Source of the DNA: GCA-2686265 sp036010965
GTDB taxonomy: Bacteria; Planctomycetota; UBA1135; GCA-002686595
DNA: 59,837 bases
Reading direction: 5' to 3'
Assembly: GCA_036010965.1 (NCBI GenBank)
Contig: DASCMO010000072.1
Span: 1-59,837, forward strand
Within the stretch, counting starts at the first letter, position 1. The number at the start of each line of letters is the position of its first letter. Of the stretch, positions 26,727 through 38,271 are shown piece after piece. A program made the translations under genes and the position numbers. The notes below the pieces were generated by a model. The model searched no databases, was not told the DNA's origin, and saw only the letters and a program-made list of their open reading frames with translations.

Positions 26727-29297
26727 CTACTCCCACAGCTCCTGGATCAGGCTCATCAGGGGCGCGCGGTTCTCGATGTGTCCGTAGGACTCGGTGCCGA
26801 GGCCTGCGGTCGAGAGCGGTTCACCCAGCATCGCGGCCGCGCGATCCAGGAACAGCCAGTCACCGGTCAGACGGAATCCGTAGGCGAAGGACGCCCAGGT
26901 CTGGTAGCTGTCGGTGCCGTGGATCGGGTCAGGCGGTTCCGAACCGCAGAACGAAGGCAGATCCTCGTCGTAGGGCCCCATCGCGACGTAGGAGCCGGGC
27001 GCGTTCTCCACCGGATCCCAGACCGGATAGGAGATCATGAGCCGCAGGTTGGGGATCAGGACTGCGTCCAGGCGCTCCACCAGGTCGGGTCGTCGCTGGC
27101 CGAAGGCGGAGGCCCGCAGGCCCCACAGCCCGTTCTGGAGGATCGCCTCGCTGATCGACTGGCGCACGCGATAGTCGCCGTCGAAGTACACGTTGTTGGG
27201 GAGTGACCCGAAGACCCCGTTGCACTCGAGCTGGCCGTCTTCGAGCAGGCCGACGATCCGCTCGCACCAGGGCATCACGCGCGTCCTCCAGTCCTCGTCG
27301 GCCAGGGAGTAGTAGGTGGCGACCGTGTCCATGTACCAGCCCTCGCCGCGGTCGATGCGGAAGCCGTCGGCGGGTCGCCCGGCCACGTCCGAGATGTCGC
27401 GCCGCATGCCCGTGACGATGTAGTTGCCCCCATCGTTCTGGGGCAGCTGGCTGTAGGACGAGCGCGCGCACTCCGCCTGCATGCGCAGGTCGTCGCGCGC
27501 GATGGCGTCGTTCCCGAGCCAGGCCAGCACCTTCGGCGAGCGCGTGTAGCGCACGAGGTGTTGGTTGTCGATGTGCTGGTAGTCGAGCAGGGTCTCCTCG
27601 TAGGCGGGCTGCAGGCCCCCGGCCGCGACCGCGTCGACCTGGAAGGTGGGCGCGTCGAGAAAACCGAACGGGTCACCGAGGGACAGCCAGGGGATCATGA
27701 ACATCCATAGGGGCATGACCGGGCCGTTCGGGCCCTCGTAGATCCAGTCTTCCTCGCTGAGCCCGTCCCCGTCGCCGTCGTAGAGGGCTGTCGGGTGGCG
27801 GTCGGTCATCATGCGGTGGACCAGCTGGTTGAGTCGGTACCCCGTGCGCGAGGCGGCCCAGGCCGGGCGCATACCCTGGTAGAGGAAGATCTCGCCGCCG
27901 CCGTGGGCGTAGCCGACGCTCGGTCCCCAGGGATGGGCCCAGCCGAGGTTGCCGAGCAGGATCGGGTAAGGGTCTGGCGTGCCCGCGGCCACCGAGGCCT
28001 CGTAACCGGCCAGGGTCTCGGTCAGCTCGTCGCGCCAGTACTGCTCGCTCTGGTGGTCGAGGCGCGGCAGGAGCTCCTTCTGCGGGAAGTAGCGGGCGGT
28101 GGCCGGGTTCCACCAGGAGAACAGCTCCAGCCCGCCCTCGTTCCCGAGGCGGCAGAAACCCAGGTTCTCCTCCAGCAGGCTGGCGCGTGCGCGCTCCTCC
28201 GTCCCGGCCTGTGCGATCACCAGCCGGCGGTGGAACTGGGAGCGCGGCGGGACGAGGTGCAGGCTCCCGTCGATGCCGGCCGACACGAGCGGCGTGACGC
28301 TGCGGCCCCCCTCATCGATCGCGTCTCCTAGGAGCGGGTTGTCGAAGGCCTGCAGTACGACCCAGCCCTCGGGCACGGACAGTTCCAGAGAGTCGAAGTA
28401 CAGCTTGCCCATCGGGTCGTCGGCCGGATCGTCGGGATCGAGGCCGTCGTGCCCGTTGTGCAGGCGCAGATCGACGGAGAGGAAGGCCTCATCGGCCCAG
28501 GTCGTGACGTAGGCGTGGACTCCGAGATGGTGCGGCAGAGCGCCGTGGGGCGCTCCGGTCGGGGCCTGTGAGAGGAGGCTCTCGTGGGTTCGGACCTGGC
28601 GCGCGGTCGCGCCGTCGCGGTACACCACCAGCTCTGCGTTCTGCGCGCGCGCATCCGCCAGCAGGTCGGCGCTGTAGAGATGGCCGAAGACGTCGTGTGT
28701 GCGGAGCTGGAGCGCGTCGGGCATGTCCATCAGCTGCGAGACCGCTTCGGGGATCGAGAGCTCGGCGGGGGCGTGGGGTGACCAGAGTACGTCGAAGGTG
28801 ATGCGATCGCCGGCAGCACCGCCCGCCGGCCGCGCCACGCGTCCGAGCACCTCGACCACGTCGGCGCCGTCGGCGGCGAGGGCGTAGCGCGAGACGATCT
28901 CGGTCTGTGCCTGAGTCTCGACGCCTGCGGCGTCGCGCAGGGCGAAGGGCGACCAGCCTTCCTCGAGCGGGAAGACGCCGCGCGGCACGGGGAAGGTCCC
29001 GCGCAGTACGAACTCCTCGAGGGCGGGGGCGCCCAGCTCGAGGCGCGCGACGACCTGCCCCTCTTCGTAGAGCGGGAACTCGGGCTCTCCCTCCTCGCCC
29101 TCTCCCGGGCCGGGCTCCGGCTCAGGCTCCGGTTCAGGCTCCGGACCCGGCCCAGGCCCTGGAGCCGGATCGGGCACGGGCGGCAGCCCCGGCTCGCTCG
29201 AGCAGGCCGCCATGCAGGCGGCGAGGGCCCAGGCTGCGGCCCGTGCCCGACAGCTCTGCCCGCGCGCGGCGGCTTCTCCTTTTTTCCTGCTCCTCAT
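26727..29297 (-). CDS. Large lipoprotein with Pro-Glu spacer, unknown function
   Basis: The protein has 856 residues. The N-terminus ends in a lipobox-like ALAACMAACSS, followed by a Pro/Gly/Glu spacer (about residues 38-72) that would hold the domain away from the membrane. The rest has a beta-rich N-terminal half (VVARLELGAPALEEFVLRGTFPVPRGVFP) and a helix-rich C-terminal half with repeated Trp/Tyr motifs (WYMDTVATYYSLADEDWRTRVMPWCERI, YQTWASFAYGFRLTGDW), as in alpha/alpha toroid enzymes. The layout recalls the PcRGLX/YetA-like polysaccharide lyase group, but this is a weak resemblance without a confirmed motif. It lies 104 bp downstream of boxB on the same strand, so it could be a read-through gene. 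Confidence 0.6.
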   Translation of the reverse strand: MRSRKKGEAAARGQSCRARAAAWALAACMAACSSEPGLPPVPDPAPGPGPGPEPEPEPEPEPGPGEGEEGEPEFPLYEEGQVVARLELGAPALEEFVLRGTFPVPRGVFPLEEGWSPFALRDAAGVETQAQTEIVSRYALAADGADVVEVLGRVARPAGGAAGDRITFDVLWSPHAPAELSIPEAVSQLMDMPDALQLRTHDVFGHLYSADLLADARAQNAELVVYRDGATARQVRTHESLLSQAPTGAPHGALPHHLGVHAYVTTWADEAFLSVDLRLHNGHDGLDPDDPADDPMGKLYFDSLELSVPEGWVVLQAFDNPLLGDAIDEGGRSVTPLVSAGIDGSLHLVPPRSQFHRRLVIAQAGTEERARASLLEENLGFCRLGNEGGLELFSWWNPATARYFPQKELLPRLDHQSEQYWRDELTETLAGYEASVAAGTPDPYPILLGNLGWAHPWGPSVGYAHGGGEIFLYQGMRPAWAASRTGYRLNQLVHRMMTDRHPTALYDGDGDGLSEEDWIYEGPNGPVMPLWMFMIPWLSLGDPFGFLDAPTFQVDAVAAGGLQPAYEETLLDYQHIDNQHLVRYTRSPKVLAWLGNDAIARDDLRMQAECARSSYSQLPQNDGGNYIVTGMRRDISDVAGRPADGFRIDRGEGWYMDTVATYYSLADEDWRTRVMPWCERIVGLLEDGQLECNGVFGSLPNNVYFDGDYRVRQSISEAILQNGLWGLRASAFGQRRPDLVERLDAVLIPNLRLMISYPVWDPVENAPGSYVAMGPYDEDLPSFCGSEPPDPIHGTDSYQTWASFAYGFRLTGDWLFLDRAAAMLGEPLSTAGLGTESYGHIENRAPLMSLIQELWE

Positions 29298-29401
29298 CCT
29301 TTCCCGGATCGACGCCTGTCGCCGGGCCCATGGCCATACCCGTTCTGAGTCGGCTCGCGGGCAAGCGTGGGATGAGGCTCAACTCTTTTTCTTCCGTCTT
29401 C

Positions 29402-30814
<1,413 letters not shown>

Positions 30815-30828
30815 GGTTCGCGTTCTCG

Positions 30829-32487
<1,659 letters not shown>

Positions 32488-32516
32488 CGTGCTTGGCTCG
32501 CTGTGGTGGGCCCGCT

Positions 32517-32536
32517 GGATGGACGGCGGTCCATCC
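32517..32536. promoter_or_regulatory. 8-bp inverted repeat in the boxC leader
   Basis: GGATGGAC and GTCCATCC are perfect arms around GGCG. It lies between the main palindrome and the boxC start, about 30 nt before the GTG. It could be a second repressor site or a stable 5'-UTR hairpin. Confidence 0.45.
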
Positions 32537-32558
32537 GGAGTGAGATGTCTGGCGAAAG

Positions 32559-32578
32559 ATGGGAAATATACTTCCCAT
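32559..32578. promoter_or_regulatory. Palindrome between boxC and boxR, candidate BoxR operator
   Basis: ATGGGAA-N6-TTCCCAT is a perfect 7-bp-arm dyad in an AT-rich patch that stands out from the surrounding GC. It lies about 20 bp upstream of the boxR -10 region and contains TATATT, a candidate -10, on the boxC strand. A repressor bound there could control both genes. Assigning it to BoxR is inference: known BoxR/BzdR operators use TGCA-type half sites, which this is not. Confidence 0.5.
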
Positions 32579-32597
32579 AACCGTATCGCATGAGCAG

Positions 32598-32605
32598 TAT
32601 AAAAT
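32598..32605 (+). promoter_or_regulatory. -10 region of boxR
   Basis: TATAAAAT contains overlapping -10 hexamers (TATAAA, TAAAAT) ending 9-11 nt before the boxR ATG at 32615. The transcript would have almost no leader. The palindrome overlaps the expected -35 position. Confidence 0.45.
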
Positions 32606-32614
32606 AAAGCTCGG

Positions 32615-33394
32615 ATGTCTGATGCCAACCCCTTGCTGACTCTTTTTGCCGAGCGCCTGCGTGATGCCCGCCAGGGGGCCGGTCTGTCGGTCACGGAGCT
32701 GGCCCTGCGTGCCGGGCTCTCGCGCCGCACCCTGACGGAGGCGGAGGCTGGCCGGGCCAATCCCAGCCTGGTCAAGCTGGCCGCCCTGGCCGCCGGCCTG
32801 GGCGTGCCCCTGGGCGAGCTCCTGGACCTGCCCCTGTCCACCTACCGGGGCGAGCGCCTGGCCCTGGTGGGCTTGCGCGGTGCGGGCAAGTCGAGCGTCG
32901 GACGTCTCCTGGCCCGCTCCCTGGAGGTGCCCCTGGTCGAGCTCGACGCCTGCGTCGAGGAGCGCGCCGGCCTGACCCTGGCGGAGATCTTCGACCTGCA
33001 CGGCGAGCGCCGCTTCCGCGAACTCGAGGCCGAGGCTCTCGAACAGGTCCTGGCCCGCGGGGACCGCATGGTGCTGGCGACCGGCGGCTCGATCGTCGCG
33101 TCGGCGGCGACCTACGCACGCCTCCTGCACACCTGCCGCACGGTCTGGTTGCGGGCGCGGCCCGAGGAGCACTTCCAGCGCGTGCTCGACCAGGGCGATC
33201 GCCGGCCGATGACTAACCGCCCGCGTGCCATGGAGGAGCTGCGCGGTCTGCTCGAGGAGCGCGAGCCCCTCTACGGTCGTTGCGAGCATGCCCTGGACAC
33301 CTCCGGCCGGGACGTCGAGGAGGTCGCGGCCGAGGTGCTCGCGCGCATCGCCCGCGCCGCCGGCGACGCGCCCGGCACCCCTCTGTCGGAGTAG
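32615..33394 (+). CDS. boxR: BoxR/BzdR-type benzoyl-CoA-responsive transcriptional repressor
   Basis: This 259-residue fusion has an N-terminal XRE helix-turn-helix (about residues 10-65, with AGLSVTELALRAGLSRRTLTEAEAGRANPSL). A shikimate-kinase-like domain follows (about 78-250), with Walker A GLRGAGKSSVG, ELDACVEE and ATGGSIV. In BzdR and BoxR the kinase-like domain binds benzoyl-CoA, which releases the repressor from its promoter. The gene is divergent from boxC across 127 bp, the usual place for the regulator. Its presence with boxBC strongly supports a benzoate-inducible unit. Confidence 0.93.
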   Translation: MSDANPLLTLFAERLRDARQGAGLSVTELALRAGLSRRTLTEAEAGRANPSLVKLAALAAGLGVPLGELLDLPLSTYRGERLALVGLRGAGKSSVGRLLARSLEVPLVELDACVEERAGLTLAEIFDLHGERRFRELEAEALEQVLARGDRMVLATGGSIVASAATYARLLHTCRTVWLRARPEEHFQRVLDQGDRRPMTNRPRAMEELRGLLEEREPLYGRCEHALDTSGRDVEEVAAEVLARIARAAGDAPGTPLSE

Positions 33395-33402
33395 CTCCCG
33401 CC

Positions 33403-33948
33403 TCAGCGGTGCTTCTCGCCGTGGTGGGAGCGGATGTGCTCGAGGTCCTCGCCCGAGAAGTAGGTCGCGCTGAACGCGAGCGCCGTTGCGCGCAGGTTCT
33501 GGACATGGGCGGTGTCGGTGGTCTGCTTGCACTTCATGGCGGCCACGGTCAGGCGGTGCATGTGCCCCAGCTGGCCGTGGTAGGTCGCCATCGCCGCAGC
33601 GTCCCCCCCGTCTTTGGGCGCCTTGATGCGCTGCGCCAGCCAGTAGGCGGCGACCGTGTCCTGGATCGCCTGGGCGTGCTTCTCCTTGTTCACGACCCAG
33701 CGCACCATCTGGTTCTGGCTGGGGTGTTCCTCGGCGTCCATTGCGCGCAGGGTGGTCATGGCCTTGTCGATGGTCGCGCAGTCCTCCATCAGCATGTCGA
33801 TGCGCATCTGGTCGCCGTAGATCCCACAGGGGACCTGACAGTGGACGGCGGTCGCGGGTGCGGCCGCGGGCGCGAGGGCGGAGGGGGGCGTGGCGGCTGA
33901 GAGGGCGCCGGCGGCGGCGACCAACAGGGGCAGGGCGAGGCGCTGCAT
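33403..33948 (-). CDS. sodN: Nickel superoxide dismutase with Sec-type signal peptide
   Basis: This 181-residue protein converts superoxide to H2O2 and O2. The nickel hook HCQVPCGIY (His36, Cys37, Cys41, Tyr44) matches the HCxxPCxxY signature of NiSOD, with Gln where Streptomyces has Asp3. The four-helix remainder (MLMEDCATIDKAMTTLRAM and following) also fits. An N-terminal signal (LPLLVAAAGALSAATP) and an Ala/Pro linker ending PATAV precede the hook, so export rather than a SodX-type cytoplasmic protease may expose His1. No sodX-like gene is adjacent. A GAGGAAAA ribosome site precedes the ATG. It is divergent from cnoX. Confidence 0.92.
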   Translation of the reverse strand: MQRLALPLLVAAAGALSAATPPSALAPAAAPATAVHCQVPCGIYGDQMRIDMLMEDCATIDKAMTTLRAMDAEEHPSQNQMVRWVVNKEKHAQAIQDTVAAYWLAQRIKAPKDGGDAAAMATYHGQLGHMHRLTVAAMKCKQTTDTAHVQNLRATALAFSATYFSGEDLEHIRSHHGEKHR

Positions 33949-34067
33949 GATCGTTTTCCTCGATGGGCGTGGGGCGGGTGGCACGGTGGAGAGTCCACCG
34001 GCCCGAGAGGGTAGCGGACGCTGGCCTGGGCCGTCAGTCGTGGGCTGCCCTCCCGTGGCCGATGGAC

Positions 34068-34080
34068 TATCCTGTCGGCC
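34068..34080 (+). promoter_or_regulatory. -10 box of a leaderless thioredoxin-TPR transcript
   Basis: TATCCT (34068-34073) ends exactly 7 nt before the ATG at 34081, so the transcript should start at or beside the start codon. No Shine-Dalgarno sequence is possible there. Confidence 0.5.
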
Positions 34081-34944
34081 ATGGACACCCAGCCCGCGAT
34101 CATCGACGTCGACTCAACTTCCATCCAGACCGAGGTGCTCGAGCGCTCGCGCTCGGTGCCGGTTCTGGTTGACTTCTGGGCCACCTGGTGCGCCCCGTGC
34201 AAGACCCTCGGACCGCTGCTCGAGAAGCTCGCCAAGGAGCTCGCCGGACGCTTCGTGCTGGCCCGCGTGGACATCGACCGCGCGCCCGAGCTGGCCGAGG
34301 CTTTCCGCATCCAGAGCGTCCCGTCGGTGGTCCTTGTTCGTGACGGCCAGCCGGTGGATGGATTCGTCGGCGCCCTGGGGGAGAAGGAGTTGAGGGAGTT
34401 CCTTGCCCCGCACCTGGGCCAGGCTCCGGCGGCGGCGAACGCCGTCGAGGGCGCGCGCGCCCTGGCGGAGGCCGGGCGGGCCGCGGAGGGCATCGACCTC
34501 TTGCGTGCCCACCTGCGCGAGGCATCCGACGACGCCCCGGCGCGGGTGGTCTTGGCGGAGCTGCTGATCGGCGAGGAGCGCGCGGGCGAGGCGCGCAAGG
34601 TCGTGGAGCGCTTGACCGACGAGCAGGCCGCGACACCCGAGGCGCGCGCGGTCCTGGCGCGCCTGGACCTGCTCGAGGGAGCGGGGGACCTCGAACTCCT
34701 GGAGCGCGCGGTGGCCGACGCGCCGGACGACGTGGGCGCGCTGGTCGCCTACGGTCAGGCGCTGGTGGCCGCGGGGCGCAACGAGCCCGGGCTGGAGCAG
34801 CTCTTCGAGGCCGCCCTGCTCGACCTGCACCACGACGAGGACGCGCCCCGCAAGGCCCTGCTGGCCGTGTTCCAGGCCCTCGGCCCGACGGACCCCCTGA
34901 CCCTCGAGTATCAGCAGCGCCTCTCCGTGCTGCTCTGCACGTAG
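34081..34944 (+). CDS. cnoX: CnoX/YbbN-type thioredoxin-TPR chaperone
   Basis: This 287-residue protein has an N-terminal thioredoxin fold with an intact active site (LVDFWATWCAPCKTLGPLLEKLAKE) and the cis-Pro loop SVPSVVLVRDG. TPR-like helices follow to the end (ALAEAGRAAEGIDLLRAHL, AVADAPDDVGALVAYGQALVAAGR). This is the layout of CnoX (YbbN), a cytoplasmic holdase that protects GroEL/DnaK clients from oxidation. E. coli CnoX lost the CxxC, but here it is present, as in many other bacteria. It sits next to the nickel superoxide dismutase, which suggests a shared oxidative-stress theme. Confidence 0.85.
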   Translation: MDTQPAIIDVDSTSIQTEVLERSRSVPVLVDFWATWCAPCKTLGPLLEKLAKELAGRFVLARVDIDRAPELAEAFRIQSVPSVVLVRDGQPVDGFVGALGEKELREFLAPHLGQAPAAANAVEGARALAEAGRAAEGIDLLRAHLREASDDAPARVVLAELLIGEERAGEARKVVERLTDEQAATPEARAVLARLDLLEGAGDLELLERAVADAPDDVGALVAYGQALVAAGRNEPGLEQLFEAALLDLHHDEDAPRKALLAVFQALGPTDPLTLEYQQRLSVLLCT

Positions 34945-35104
34945 AGATCGCGCATCCGGCGAACTCGGTCTGGTCGCTTTGCTCCACGCTCGCCCGCCGC
35001 TGCGGATGATGGGCGAGCGCGACGGGGCCGGGCTGTTCTCCTCCGCGCCTGCGCCGTGGTGGCAGGGGGAGGACGGGGATGGACGCGCTCTCCGCGATCA
35101 CTGC
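34945..35104. other. Gap between convergent cnoX and radical SAM genes
   Basis: A 160-bp non-coding gap with no recognisable terminator hairpin with T-run, no RNA gene and no repeat that I can see. Confidence 0.4.
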
Positions 35105-35950
35105 TCAGGGGTTCGTCACCACCGGCAGGCCGGCGGCCTCGATCTCGGCGGCGAAGGCCTGTAGCCAGGTCTCTTCGAGGCGGCCGAGGCGCTCTGGCTC
35201 GGGTTGCTGGACGGCCCGCGCCAGACCGTAGAGCTGGACGCCCGCCAGCCCCATCTCCTCCGTGACCGCGCGTCGCACGAGCTCCAGGTAGGCGGCGCGC
35301 TCGCGCGCGGAGGGAGGCTCGCCGTCATAGGCGAAGACGCAGGTCTGCACGAAGGTGCGGCACAGCCGCGAGCAGGCGGCCAGGCGCGCGAAGGCGCGCT
35401 CGATACCGCCCGCATGGTCGTTGATGCGACGCAGTCCCTCGTCGGTCGCGCTGTCGAGCTTGAACCAGACCTCACCGCCGAGCTCTCCCAGGTGCTCGAT
35501 GCCGCGCGCGACCTCCTCGTGGGCGACCAGCGAACCGTTGGTGATCAGGACCAGGCGCGTCTGGGGTCGAAGGTCGAACTCGTCCATCACGCGCCCCACG
35601 AGGGCGACGGTCTGGTCGAAGTGCGGCGAGGACGTCGGCTCGCCGTCACCGGAGAAGGCCACGTCCTTCGGCTGGCGCGCTCCCGCGGGTAGCTCGCCGA
35701 GCAGGAGGTCACCGTGCAGGAGCCCTTTCAAGAAACCTCGTAGCTCCTGCTCGAGCATCTGCGGGTCGATGGGCGCCGGCTTGCCGAGCACCAGACCGGG
35801 CACCTGGCAGTAGACGCAGCGGAAGTTGCAGGTCTTGTCGGGATTGAGGTTGACGCCCACCGACACGCCGCCCGAGCGCCGCGACAGCACGGGGTAGACG
35901 TGCACGAGCCCGGCGCCGTCGCGGTCGTGTCGGTCCACGGTCAATCGCAT
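35105..35950 (-). CDS. Radical SAM protein of the COG0731/wyosine-synthase-like group
   Basis: The protein has 281 residues. The cluster motif is CNFRCVYC, preceded by GVNLNPDKT, a family feature. FSGDGEPTSSPHF is the GEP-type SAM motif and LVLITNGSL the later strand. It closely resembles bacterial proteins annotated as radical SAM, wyosine-type or AmmeMemoRadiSam-like, whose reaction is unknown. A TATCCT box is located exactly 7 nt before the ATG on this strand, suggesting a leaderless transcript. It is downstream of, and co-directional with, the histone-deacetylase-like gene. Confidence 0.8.
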   Translation of the reverse strand: MRLTVDRHDRDGAGLVHVYPVLSRRSGGVSVGVNLNPDKTCNFRCVYCQVPGLVLGKPAPIDPQMLEQELRGFLKGLLHGDLLLGELPAGARQPKDVAFSGDGEPTSSPHFDQTVALVGRVMDEFDLRPQTRLVLITNGSLVAHEEVARGIEHLGELGGEVWFKLDSATDEGLRRINDHAGGIERAFARLAACSRLCRTFVQTCVFAYDGEPPSARERAAYLELVRRAVTEEMGLAGVQLYGLARAVQQPEPERLGRLEETWLQAFAAEIEAAGLPVVTNP

Positions 35951-35963
35951 GGAGCGCAGGATA
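35951..35963 (-). promoter_or_regulatory. -10 box of a leaderless radical SAM transcript
   Basis: Plus-strand AGGATA (35958-35963) is TATCCT on the minus strand. Seven nt separate it from the ATG at 35950-35948, the same spacing as for cnoX and the GNAT gene. Confidence 0.5.
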
Positions 35964-36000
35964 CCTCAGGGCGCCCGGGGGGGTGGGCGCTGTCGGGGTG

Positions 36001-36945
36001 TCAGACGCTTCGCAGGGCCGCGACGTGGGCGGCGGCCGACTCCGCCAGGGCCGAGAGGTCGTAGCCGCCCTCGAGCATCGACAGGAGCCGCCCGCCGGCG
36101 CAGCGATCCGCCAGGGCGCCCACAGCCTCGGTCATGCGGCCGTAGGCTTGGGTGCTCAGCAGGGTCCCCGAGAGGGGGTCGGCGGCGTGGGCGTCGAAGC
36201 CGGCGGAGACCAGCACAAACTCGGGCGCGAAGGCCTCGACCTCGCGCAGGCCCTCCTCGAGGGCTGCCAGCCACTCGCGGTCGCCGGTCCCCGCCGCCAG
36301 GGGCCGATTCCATACGCTGCCCTCGCCCTCGCCCAGGCCGCGCTCCTCGGCCGCGCCAGTGCCCGGGTAGTGGGGCCACTGGTGGAGGCTCACGAAGAAG
36401 ACGTTTTCGTCGCGCTCGAAGGCGTGCTGGGTGCCGTTGCCGTGGTGTACGTCCCAGTCGATGATCGCCACGCGTCCGAGGCCGTGATGCTCGCGCAGGT
36501 AGCGGGCGCAGATGGCGACGTTGTTCAGGAGGCAAAAGCCCATCGCGTGCTCGCGCTCGGCGTGGTGCCCCGGCGGGCGCACGGCGGCGAAGGCGTTGCG
36601 CCATTCGCCGGCCATGATGCGGTCGGCGGCCTCGATCCCCGCTCCCGCGGCGCACAGGGCGGCCCGCCAGCTGCGCGAGGAGACCGCGGTGTCTCCGGCG
36701 TCGAGCGTTCGAGCGCCGCGCTCGACGGCGCTCCGCATGGCCTCGACGTGGCGCTCGTCGTGGATGGCGAGCACCCGCTCGAGGTCCGCCGGTTTTGCCT
36801 CGACGCGCTCGAGCTCGTCCGCCAGGCCGCTCTCCTCCAAGCGCTCGAGCAATGTCGTCAGGCGCGCGGGGCGCTCCGGGTGCGCGGCTCCGGTCTCGTG
36901 CTCCAGGCAGACCGGGGCCGTCAGCAGACCTGTTCGGTGGGACAC
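36001..36945 (-). CDS. Histone-deacetylase-like amidohydrolase (AcuC/HDAC class II family)
   Basis: This 314-residue protein starts at GTG 36945. Motifs are RPPGHHAERE (catalytic His pair), FCLLNNVAICARYL, IDWDVHHGNGTQ (zinc-binding Asp and His), SAGFDAHAADPL (second zinc Asp) and MLEGGYDL. It resembles bacterial HDAC-like enzymes, acting on acetyl-lysine, acetylpolyamines or similar acyl amides. The exact substrate is uncertain. The zinc site is complete. It lies 15 bp downstream of the HEAT/TPR gene on the same strand. Confidence 0.88.
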   Translation of the reverse strand: MSHRTGLLTAPVCLEHETGAAHPERPARLTTLLERLEESGLADELERVEAKPADLERVLAIHDERHVEAMRSAVERGARTLDAGDTAVSSRSWRAALCAAGAGIEAADRIMAGEWRNAFAAVRPPGHHAEREHAMGFCLLNNVAICARYLREHHGLGRVAIIDWDVHHGNGTQHAFERDENVFFVSLHQWPHYPGTGAAEERGLGEGEGSVWNRPLAAGTGDREWLAALEEGLREVEAFAPEFVLVSAGFDAHAADPLSGTLLSTQAYGRMTEAVGALADRCAGGRLLSMLEGGYDLSALAESAAAHVAALRSV

Positions 36946-36960
36946 GGCGTCCGTGGCGGC

Positions 36961-38271
36961 TCAGTCATCGAGCCGGAAGACGTCCTCGCGGTAGCGAGGG
37001 TGTGCCGCCAGCTCGGCGAAGGCGGGCTCCTTGGCCAGGGCCCGCAGTTGCATGTAGGAGACCGGCGCGTCGCTGATCCAGCGGGCCGCGTCCTTGAGCT
37101 TGCCCATGCGCGCGTAGCTGCGCGCGATGCCCAGGTAGTCGTCGGTCATCGGGCGCGAGCTGCGCGAGACCGTCGCCAGGGCCTGCTTGTAGTCGCGGAT
37201 GGCGCCCTTGAAGTCCTCGATGCGGTAGAGGATCGCGGCCCGCTCCTCCCAGACCCGCGACCAGTCGTTCTGGCTGTCGATGCGGTCGTTATAGGGCTCG
37301 AGAAGATCGCGCTTGGCAGCGCGGTCACCGGCCAGGGTCATGGCCACGAGCGCCGATTCCGCGAGCTGTCGGTCGGAGGAGGAGCAGAGGCCCTTGAGGT
37401 CCTTCTTGAGCTTCGAGTTCCAGTGGCGCTGCAAGCGTGGCAGCAGGCCGACCAGAGCCAGCGCCCCCTCGGAGGAGGTGCGTGAGTCGCGGGCCAGGCC
37501 GAGCAGGCCGGTGCAGACCTTCTCGTCCACGACCTCCTCGCAGGCTGTGTAGTACGCCACGAGCGGGAGCGCGAGGGGGGCGCTGGCCGTGGGGGAGGCC
37601 AGCAGCACCCGCACCTCGCCGGCGACGCCCGTGCTGCGCGCGATGGTGACGGCCTGCAGGGCGTAGCGCGCGGTCAGGAGTTCGTCGTCCAGCAGCTGTT
37701 TTCCCAGGAAGCGTTCGTTGGCCTCGCCGCCGATGCGCGCCAGGGCGGTCATGGCGGGTTCGCGCAGGGAGTCGCTGCGATTCTCGACTATTTGCATGAT
37801 CGCGGGACTGACCCGCTCGGGGTGACGGGTCGCCTCGAGCACCGTCAGGGCGTTGCGCCGGCCCTTGGGGCTGGCGCGCACGAGCAGTTCCAGGAGCTCC
37901 TCGGTCACGCCGTGGGAGGGGAAGGACGCCAGCACCTTGGCCACGTGACCCGAACGGGTCGTCTGGTGGTCGGGCGCCTCGAAGCCCGGGTCGATGTGGG
38001 CCAGCAGCAGCGGCGCGCAGCCGGGTCCGAGTGCACCCATGCGCTCTGCGAGGCGCGCGAGGTCCTTGCGTGCGCCGACCCGCGCTGCCTGGTCCATCTC
38101 GGCCACGAGCGCGGAGACCTGCCCGAGCAGTTCTCCAAGGAGCCGATCACGTTGGGCGCGGAAGTGCTCGGCGAGTTCCTCCAGGGAGGCGCGATCGCCC
38201 TCGCCGTCGCCGTCGGGGACGGCGCGGGGGGCTAACACGAGCGGCAGGACTATGGCCAGGGTGAGATGCAC
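36961..38271 (-). CDS. Exported HEAT- and TPR-repeat protein
   Basis: About 436 residues from GTG 38271-38269, which has a good ribosome site (AGGAG, 5 nt spacing). The longer frame upstream runs into the mnmG start region and is rejected. The N-terminus HLTLAIVLPLVLAPRAVP is a membrane/signal helix. Helical repeats follow (ALGPGCAPLLLAHID, LREPAMTALARIGGEANERFLGKQLLDDE), then a TPR-like C-terminus (AAILYRIEDFKGAIRDYKQALATV, YLGIARSYARMGKLKDAARWI). It is likely a periplasmic protein-protein scaffold. Function unknown. A TAGGGT -10 candidate is at 38293-38288. Confidence 0.7.
   Translation of the reverse strand: MHLTLAIVLPLVLAPRAVPDGDGEGDRASLEELAEHFRAQRDRLLGELLGQVSALVAEMDQAARVGARKDLARLAERMGALGPGCAPLLLAHIDPGFEAPDHQTTRSGHVAKVLASFPSHGVTEELLELLVRASPKGRRNALTVLEATRHPERVSPAIMQIVENRSDSLREPAMTALARIGGEANERFLGKQLLDDELLTARYALQAVTIARSTGVAGEVRVLLASPTASAPLALPLVAYYTACEEVVDEKVCTGLLGLARDSRTSSEGALALVGLLPRLQRHWNSKLKKDLKGLCSSSDRQLAESALVAMTLAGDRAAKRDLLEPYNDRIDSQNDWSRVWEERAAILYRIEDFKGAIRDYKQALATVSRSSRPMTDDYLGIARSYARMGKLKDAARWISDAPVSYMQLRALAKEPAFAELAAHPRYREDVFRLDD

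Noticed and set aside
32488..32841. Longer boxC start giving a 670-residue protein
   Set aside because: The extra 118 codons cross the palindrome and the boxR start on the other strand. Family length (about 552) supports GTG 32487.
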